DNA from: Nitriliruptoraceae bacterium
GTDB lineage: Bacteria; Actinomycetota; Nitriliruptoria; Nitriliruptorales; Nitriliruptoraceae
Direction of reading: 5' to 3'
NCBI GenBank assembly: GCA_007131525.1
Contig: SLQK01000140.1
Span: 1-11,599, forward strand
Length of the DNA: 11,599 nt
Positions 7,189 through 11,599 of the stretch are shown one piece after another (position 1 is the stretch's first letter; each line of letters starts with the position of its first letter). The notes under the pieces are model-generated. The model was not told the DNA's origin. It made no database searches and saw only the letters and a program-made list of their open reading frames with translations. A program made the translations under genes and the position numbers.

Positions 7189-7195
7189 CCTCCCC
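7189..7195 (-). promoter_or_regulatory. Shine-Dalgarno fixing the MBL start
   Basis: GGGGAGG on the minus strand is five bases from ATG 7183. The frame continues upstream to an ATG at 7264 inside the lactate dehydrogenase gene, but that extension has no such site and is not MBL-like. Confidence 0.75.
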
Positions 7196-7235
7196 GCGAG
7201 CGCGACCACCGTGCTCGACGGCGTCGCGCTGGTCG

Positions 7236-8273
7236 TCACTCGTCCTCGCCGTCGTCGTTCCCACGGTTGGGGCGGATGTTCTTGGGCGTGAGCTCGTTGC
7301 CGGAGCGATCCCCGCGGGTGTAGGCGGCGATGTTGCTCAGGGTGGTCTCGGCGATGTTCGACAGCGCCTCCTGGGTGAAGAAGGCCTGGTGCGCGGTGAT
7401 CAGGACGTTCGGGAAGGTCAGCAGGCGCGAGAACACGTCGTCGGTGATGACCTTGTCCGAGAGGTCCTCGAAGAACAGGTCGCCCTCCTCCTCGTAGACG
7501 TCGAGGGCGAGGTTGCCGATCTTGCCGCTCTTGAGCCCTTCGATCGCCGCGACGGTGTCGACCAGCGCGCCCCGGGAGGTGTTCACGATCATCACCCCGT
7601 CCTTCATCTTGGCGATCGACTCCGCGTTGATGATGTGGTGGGTGTCGGGCGTCAGCGGGCAGTGCAGGGTGATGACGTCGCACTCGGCGAACATGGTGTC
7701 GAGGTCGACGTAGCGCACGCCATAGTCGCGGACCTCGTCGTTGGGGTAGGGGTCGTAGGCCCGCAGCGAGCAGCCGAACCCCCGCAGGATGCGGGCGGTG
7801 ATCTGACCGATCTTGCCGGTGCCGATGATGCCGACCCGCTTGCTGCGCAGATCGAAGCCGAGGAGCCCCTCGAGCGAGAAGTTGCCCTCCCGCACGCGGT
7901 TGTAGGCCCGGTGGATGCGACGGTCGACCGCCAGCATCAGCCCGACCGTGTGCTCGGCCACCGCATAGGGGGAGTAGGCCGGGACACGCACCACGGTGAT
8001 GCCACGCTCCGCGGCCCGGTCGACGTCGACGTGGTTGAACCCGGCCGAGCGGAGCGCGAGCAGCTCGACCCCCTGCTCGGCCAGCAGGTCCACCACCTCG
8101 GCGTCGACGTTGTCGTTCACGAAGGCGCAGACGCCTTCATGGCCCGCCGCCAGGGCAGCGGTGTTGGCCTGCAGGCGGGCTTCGAGGAAGGTGAGGTCGT
8201 GGCCATGACGCTCGTTGGCCTCCTCGAACGATCGGCGGTCGTAGGCCTTGGTGCTGAAGACGGCGATGCGCAC
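7236..8273 (-). CDS. ldhA: D-lactate dehydrogenase (2-hydroxyacid dehydrogenase, LdhA-type)
   Basis: This enzyme interconverts pyruvate and D-lactate with NADH in the cytoplasm. The 345 residues closely follow the E. coli LdhA pattern as I recall it: MRIAVFSTKAYD at the start, FVNDNVDAEVV, LRSAGFNHVDVD, and RRIHRAYNRVREGNFSLEGL. The Rossmann motif GTGKIG is at 151-156 with D174 after the second strand, favouring NAD(H). Catalytic residues are R234 in NTSRGAL, E263 in DVYEEEGDLFFED, and H295 in TAHQAF. The final 15 residues form an unusual Asn/Asp/Glu-rich tail (NRGNDDGEDE). The start is GTG 8273, 11 bases after GAGGAA, which is long spacing; no ATG fits the conserved N terminus. It is the first gene of a probable two-gene unit with the MBL hydrolase, divergent from uvrA. 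Other D-2-hydroxyacids cannot be excluded as substrates. Confidence 0.9.
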   Translation of the reverse strand: MRIAVFSTKAYDRRSFEEANERHGHDLTFLEARLQANTAALAAGHEGVCAFVNDNVDAEVVDLLAEQGVELLALRSAGFNHVDVDRAAERGITVVRVPAYSPYAVAEHTVGLMLAVDRRIHRAYNRVREGNFSLEGLLGFDLRSKRVGIIGTGKIGQITARILRGFGCSLRAYDPYPNDEVRDYGVRYVDLDTMFAECDVITLHCPLTPDTHHIINAESIAKMKDGVMIVNTSRGALVDTVAAIEGLKSGKIGNLALDVYEEEGDLFFEDLSDKVITDDVFSRLLTFPNVLITAHQAFFTQEALSNIAETTLSNIAAYTRGDRSGNELTPKNIRPNRGNDDGEDE

Positions 8274-8501
8274 GACGGTCTCGATTCCTCGGTGACGGGG
8301 GGAGGTGGATCGGGCGGGGGACGGGGCGGAGCGAGGCGGGGCGGGGGCTCGCACCGGCAGCTTAGGCAGCGGCCCCGGGCGCTGAGCGGGGACGACCCAT
8401 CCGTTCAGCCGGGTGGTCACGAGCCACAGGTAGCCTCGCACGAGTTGTTCGACGCCCGACCAGCCGCTGTCCGGCTCGGCCTGCACCCCGACGGATCGCC
8501 C
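8274..8501. other. Divergent intergenic region, ldhA/uvrA
   Basis: These 228 bases must hold the promoters for ldhA (leftward) and uvrA (rightward). I see no small gene. The left part is the G-rich tract. TAGCCT at 8431-8436 fits a rightward TAnnnT -10 box about 65 bases before the uvrA GTG, without a recognisable -35. On the minus strand TAAGCT around 8361-8366 is a similar leftward candidate. A standard actinobacterial LexA box (GAAC-N4-GTTC) was looked for and not found, although GTTC half-sites occur at 8403 and 8447. Confidence 0.5.
8297..8347 (+). promoter_or_regulatory. G-rich tract between divergent ldhA and uvrA
   Basis: The plus strand carries runs of 6, 3, 5, 4, 4 and 5 guanines within about 50 bases with almost no T (two in the whole tract). 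Three of the runs are separated by loops of one and two bases (GGGCGGGGGACGGGG, 8312-8326). The sequence could form a G-quadruplex, though a fourth run needs a loop of 9 or 11 bases, so the canonical short-loop pattern is not fully met. It lies 24-74 bases ahead of the ldhA start. A regulatory role is inferred only from position. Confidence 0.4.
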
Positions 8502-11408
8502 GTGGCCGCCTCGCCCTCCAGGTCCTCCTCCGCAGCGCATCGTGACCACATCACGGTGCGCGGCGCGCGGGAGCACAACCTCAAGGACGTCGACCTCGAG
8601 CTGCCCCGCGACGCGCTGATCGTGTTCACGGGCCTCTCGGGCTCGGGGAAGTCGAGCCTGGCCTTCGACACGATCTACGCCGAGGGGCAGCGTCGCTACG
8701 TGGAGTCGCTGTCGGCCTACGCCCGACAGTTCCTCGGGCAGATGGACAAGCCCGACGTCGACTTCATCGACGGGCTGTCCCCGGCCATCTCGATCGACCA
8801 GAAGTCCACCTCCCGCAACCCGCGCTCCACCGTGGGCACCATCACCGAGATCTACGACTACCTGCGGCTGCTCTACGCCCGGATCGGCCAGCCGCACTGC
8901 CCCAACTGCGGTCAGCCGATCGCGCGCCAGACCGCGGAGCAGATCGTCGATCAGGTCCACGAGCTCCCCTTCGGCACCCGGTTCCAGGTGCTGGCGCCGG
9001 TGGTGCGGGGTCGCAAGGGCGAGCACGCGGCCCTGTTCCAGCAGCTGTCGACCGAGGGGTTCGCCCGGGTCCGCGTCGACGGCGAGGTGCTGGCGATCGA
9101 CGAGGTGCCCCGCCTCACCAAGAACGTCAAGCACACCATCGAGGTGGTGGTCGACCGGCTCGTGCAGAAGGAGGATCTGCGCCGCCGGCTGTCGGACTCG
9201 ATCGAGACGGCCCTGACCCTGGCCGACGGGGTCGCCATGATCGAGGTCCTGCCGACCCGCGAGGCGATCGAGGCGGCCGAGGCGGCAGGCGAGCCCGCGC
9301 CACGGGCGGAGGAGCTGGTGTTCTCCGAGCACCTGGCCTGCACGACCTGCCAGGTCAGCTACGACCAGCTGGCACCCCGCAGCTTCTCCTTCAACTCCCC
9401 CTACGGCGCCTGCGAGACCTGCTCCGGGCTGGGCACGCAGCTGATGGTCGACCCGGAGCTGGTGCTCGGTGACGAGTCGCTGTCGGTCGAGGAGGGTGTG
9501 GTCCTGCCCTGGGGCACCGGCGCCCAGTCCAACTACTACCGCCAGCTCCTCCGGGCGACGGTCCAGCACCTCGGCGCGGATCCCGCCACGCCCTGGCGGG
9601 ACCTGCCCGAGCACGTGCGGCAGGGGGTGCTGGAGGGCACGGGGGACCGGGTGCAGGTGTCCTACACCAACCGCTACGGGCGCCGGCGCTCCTACCGGGC
9701 CCGGGTCGAGGGCGTGCTGTCCTCCCTCAAGCGGCGGCACCGCGAGACCGACTCCGACCACGTCCGCGCGCAGATCGAGCAGTACATGCGGGAGGTGCCG
9801 TGTCCCGCCTGCGACGGCCGCCGGTTGCAGCCGATCGTGCTCGCCGTGACGGTCGGCGGCCGCTCGATCGCGGAGCTCACGGCGATGTCGGTGGCCGAGG
9901 CCGACGCCTTCGTCCAGGACCTGCGCCTGAGCGAGCGGGACCAGCTGATCGGCGCCCGGGTGCTCAAGGAGATCCGCGCCCGGCTGCGCTTCCTCCTCGA
10001 CGTCGGGCTGGAGTACCTCACCCTGGACCGGGCCGCGGCCACCCTGTCAGGCGGTGAGGCCCAGCGGATCCGGCTCGCCACCCAGATCGGCGCCGGACTG
10101 GTCGGGGTCCTCTACGTCCTCGACGAACCCTCGATCGGGCTGCACCAGCGTGACAACGAGCGGTTGATCGAGACGCTGCTGCGCCTGAGGGACCTGGGCA
10201 ACACCCTGATCGTCGTCGAGCACGACGAGGCCACGATCGACGCGGCCGACCACGTCGTCGACATCGGCCCGGGCGCCGGGGAGCACGGCGGCGAGATCGT
10301 CCACTCGGGCACGGTGGAGGGCCTCAAGCGCCTCACCCGCCGCTCGCTCACCGGTGCCTACCTGGCCGGGGAGCGGCAGATCCCGGTGCCCCAGGCCCGG
10401 CGGGGTGGCGCCGGGACCGCCATCGAGGTGCTGGGCGCGCGGGCCAACAACCTGCAGGACGTGGATGTCACCTTCCCCCTCGGGACGTTCACCTGCGTCA
10501 CCGGGGTGTCGGGCTCAGGCAAGTCCTCGCTGGTCAACGAGCTGCTCGCCCGGGCCCTGATGCGCCACGTGTACGGCTCACGCGACCGCCCCGGGCTCCA
10601 CCGTCGCATCGCCGGGCTCGACGCGGTCGACAAGGCCGTCATCGTCGACCAGTCGCCGATCGGGCGCACCCCGAGGTCCAACCCCGCGACCTACACCGGG
10701 CTGTTCGACCACGTGCGCAAGCTGTTCGCCGCCACACCCGAGGCCAAGGTGCGGGGCTACCAGCCCGGACGCTTCTCCTTCAACGTCAAGGGGGGTCGGT
10801 GCGAGGCCTGCAAGGGCGATGGGACGCTCAGGATCGAGATGCACTTCCTGCCCGACGTCTACGTCCCCTGCGAGGTCTGCAAGGGGCGCCGCTACGACCG
10901 CGAGACCCTGGAGGTGCACTACAAGGGCCGCAACATCGCCGAGGTGCTGGGGATGCCCGTGGAGGAGGCGCTCGCCTTCTTCGCCAACCAGCCCTCGATC
11001 GCCGCGCACCTGCAGACCCTCGACGACGTCGGCCTCGGCTACGTGCGTCTCGGCCAGCCGGCGACCACCCTGTCGGGGGGCGAAGCCCAGCGGGTCAAGC
11101 TCGCCAGCGAACTCAGGAAGCGGGCGACGGGCCAGACGGTCTACATCCTGGACGAGCCGACCACGGGGCTGCACTTCGAGGACATCCGACGCCTGCTCGA
11201 CGTGCTGCACCGGCTGGTGGACAAGGGCAACACCGTGATCGTGATCGAGCACAACCTCGACGTGATCAAGACCTCCGACCACGTCATCGACCTCGGCCCC
11301 GAGGGCGGGAGCGGCGGCGGCCGGGTCGTGGCGGCCGGGAGCCCGGAGCAGGTCGCCGGGGTGCCGGAGAGCTACACCGGCAAGTTCCTGCGCGAGGTGC
11401 TCGGCTGA
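8502..11408 (+). CDS. uvrA: UvrABC excision nuclease subunit A
   Basis: UvrA is the dimeric ABC-type ATPase that first detects DNA lesions and loads UvrB in nucleotide excision repair. The 968-residue protein is full length for the family and complete. Two ABC modules are seen: Walker A GLSGSGKSS (44-52) and GVSGSGKS (668-675); signatures LSGGEAQ (515-521 and 857-863); Walker B acids D541/E542 and D884/E885. Zinc-module cysteines are C280, C283, C304, C307 and, in the second half, C767, C770, C790, C793, with a further CPNC pair at about 133-136. SIDQKSTSRNPRSTVGT and VDQSPIGRTPRSNPATYTG are the family's DNA-facing segments. GTG 8502 is chosen because it opens 18 residues before the conserved VRGAREHNLKDV. 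No good Shine-Dalgarno is seen, so TTG 8445 or an unusual start remains possible. An open frame continues far upstream but is not UvrA-like. Confidence 0.98.
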   Translation: MAASPSRSSSAAHRDHITVRGAREHNLKDVDLELPRDALIVFTGLSGSGKSSLAFDTIYAEGQRRYVESLSAYARQFLGQMDKPDVDFIDGLSPAISIDQKSTSRNPRSTVGTITEIYDYLRLLYARIGQPHCPNCGQPIARQTAEQIVDQVHELPFGTRFQVLAPVVRGRKGEHAALFQQLSTEGFARVRVDGEVLAIDEVPRLTKNVKHTIEVVVDRLVQKEDLRRRLSDSIETALTLADGVAMIEVLPTREAIEAAEAAGEPAPRAEELVFSEHLACTTCQVSYDQLAPRSFSFNSPYGACETCSGLGTQLMVDPELVLGDESLSVEEGVVLPWGTGAQSNYYRQLLRATVQHLGADPATPWRDLPEHVRQGVLEGTGDRVQVSYTNRYGRRRSYRARVEGVLSSLKRRHRETDSDHVRAQIEQYMREVPCPACDGRRLQPIVLAVTVGGRSIAELTAMSVAEADAFVQDLRLSERDQLIGARVLKEIRARLRFLLDVGLEYLTLDRAAATLSGGEAQRIRLATQIGAGLVGVLYVLDEPSIGLHQRDNERLIETLLRLRDLGNTLIVVEHDEATIDAADHVVDIGPGAGEHGGEIVHSGTVEGLKRLTRRSLTGAYLAGERQIPVPQARRGGAGTAIEVLGARANNLQDVDVTFPLGTFTCVTGVSGSGKSSLVNELLARALMRHVYGSRDRPGLHRRIAGLDAVDKAVIVDQSPIGRTPRSNPATYTGLFDHVRKLFAATPEAKVRGYQPGRFSFNVKGGRCEACKGDGTLRIEMHFLPDVYVPCEVCKGRRYDRETLEVHYKGRNIAEVLGMPVEEALAFFANQPSIAAHLQTLDDVGLGYVRLGQPATTLSGGEAQRVKLASELRKRATGQTVYILDEPTTGLHFEDIRRLLDVLHRLVDKGNTVIVIEHNLDVIKTSDHVIDLGPEGGSGGGRVVAAGSPEQVAGVPESYTGKFLREVLG

Positions 11409-11410
11409 CC

Positions 11411-11450
11411 CCGATCGGCTGCTCGCTGCGGTCGGGCCGCCGCCGATCGG
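11411..11450 (+). terminator. Hairpin after uvrA
   Basis: CCGATCGGC (11411-11419) pairs perfectly with GCCGATCGG (11442-11450), three bases after the uvrA stop. The 22-base loop contains a smaller GCGG/CCGC hairpin. There is no T-tract. This is the likely end of the uvrA transcript, unless it runs on into a downstream gene beyond the window. Confidence 0.5.
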
Positions 11451-11493
11451 CCGCGGGCTGGCGGACCTGCGATCTGCGGCGTGGCCAGCGGTG

Positions 11494-11599
11494 ACCCCTG
11501 CTCGGATCGCAACGGAACGACCACCAACGGGTCGCATCGTTGCGATCCTGGCATCCGCGACGGCCACCCCTGCTCGGATCGCAACGGAACGACCACCAA
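11494..11599. repeat. 72-bp-period direct repeat, truncated at window edge
   Basis: A 34-base sequence at 11494-11527 recurs without a mismatch at 11566-11599, where the window ends, giving a period of 72 bases. The identical part begins ACCCCTGCTCGG and ends ACCACCAA. The 38 bases between the copies include a degenerate inverted copy of the same sequence. Whether there are two or many units cannot be told because the right copy is cut by the edge. Confidence 0.9.
11499..11553. other. Long imperfect hairpin inside the repeat unit
   Basis: GGATCGCAACG (11504-11514) pairs perfectly with CGTTGCGATCC (11538-11548). Inside, after a symmetric 3x3 internal loop, CGACC (11518-11522) pairs with GGTCG (11530-11534) around a seven-base loop. 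Outside, after a single mismatch, TGCT pairs with GGCA (one G-T wobble). The full structure spans 55 bases. The left arm lies within the directly repeated part, so the second copy could form the same fold beyond the edge. No T-run follows. Confidence 0.75.

Larger units (their letters stand above)
11409..11599. other. Non-coding tail after uvrA
   Basis: No convincing gene is seen in these 191 bases. A minus-strand frame is open to the edge, but it consists of the repeats and low-complexity Arg/Pro/Ala sequence, with VVVPLRSEQG appearing twice only because 72 is a multiple of three. Confidence 0.6.

Noticed and set aside
8403..8450. An SOS (LexA) box upstream of uvrA
   Set aside because: GTTC half-sites at 8403 and 8447 lack the matching GAAC four bases upstream (the bases there are ACCC and CACG), so no actinobacterial GAAC-N4-GTTC box is present.
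7077..8501. The 475-codon upstream extension of the uvrA frame, and its antisense partner above 8273
   Set aside because: The plus-strand extension is antisense to the lactate dehydrogenase and MBL genes and reads as low-complexity sequence. The UvrA-like sequence only starts at about 8550. The minus-strand frame above 8273 is likewise antisense to uvrA.
11494..11599. A CRISPR array (34-base repeat with a 38-base spacer)
   Set aside because: The spacing fits CRISPR, but only two repeats are visible and no cas gene is near. The intervening 38 bases contain an inverted copy of the repeat itself, unlike an acquired spacer. Sequence beyond the edge would settle it.
11372..11599. A minus-strand gene entering from the right edge
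   Set aside because: It overlaps the end of uvrA, is made of the repeats plus Arg/Pro/Ala-rich sequence, and shows no domain or start site.

Overview
The window is very GC-rich, with strong G/C preference at third codon positions and frequent GTG starts. Its gene content and order suggest a chromosomal segment of a high-GC actinobacterium. No plasmid, phage or transposon gene is visible. Four observations support an actinobacterial (or near-actinobacterial) source: a PPOX/F420-type flavin-fold protein, a DrrA-like ABC-2 exporter, -10-like TAnnnT elements without clear -35 boxes, and the arrangement uvrB ... metallo-beta-lactamase-fold gene (minus strand) ... uvrA. The last resembles, from memory, the Mycobacterium uvrB-Rv1637c-uvrA neighbourhood. 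The exact lineage cannot be read from this sequence alone.

Layout: (1) 3-1772 (+), the 3' seven-eighths of uvrB, which enters from the left edge. (2) 1773-1974, a spacer with a 17-bp tandem repeat that folds into small hairpins around the uvrB stop, plus a further perfect hairpin. (3) 1975-5283 (+), a tight three-gene ABC-2 exporter operon (ATPase and two paralogous permeases). (4) 5354-5821 (-), a PPOX-class flavin/F420-binding protein, convergent with the exporter. (5) 6030-6425 (+), a small four-helix membrane protein of unknown function, divergent from (4). (6) 6527-8273 (-), a probable two-gene unit with an E. coli LdhA-like D-lactate dehydrogenase first and a glyoxalase II-like MBL hydrolase second. 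(7) 8274-8501, a divergent intergenic region with a G-rich tract. (8) 8502-11408 (+), complete uvrA. (9) 11409-11599, non-coding DNA with a terminator-like hairpin and the start of a 72-bp-period repeat whose unit is itself a long imperfect hairpin, cut off by the right edge.

How the genes work together: UvrA and UvrB are the damage-recognition and verification subunits of nucleotide excision repair. The ABC genes form one exporter, probably for a small hydrophobic molecule or drug. The D-lactate dehydrogenase and MBL hydrolase could be metabolically linked through D-lactate, which is inference only. Most of the window is ordinary housekeeping DNA. The least explained signals are the structured repeat at the right edge and the unknown four-helix membrane protein. 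I see no convincing previously undescribed multi-gene system.
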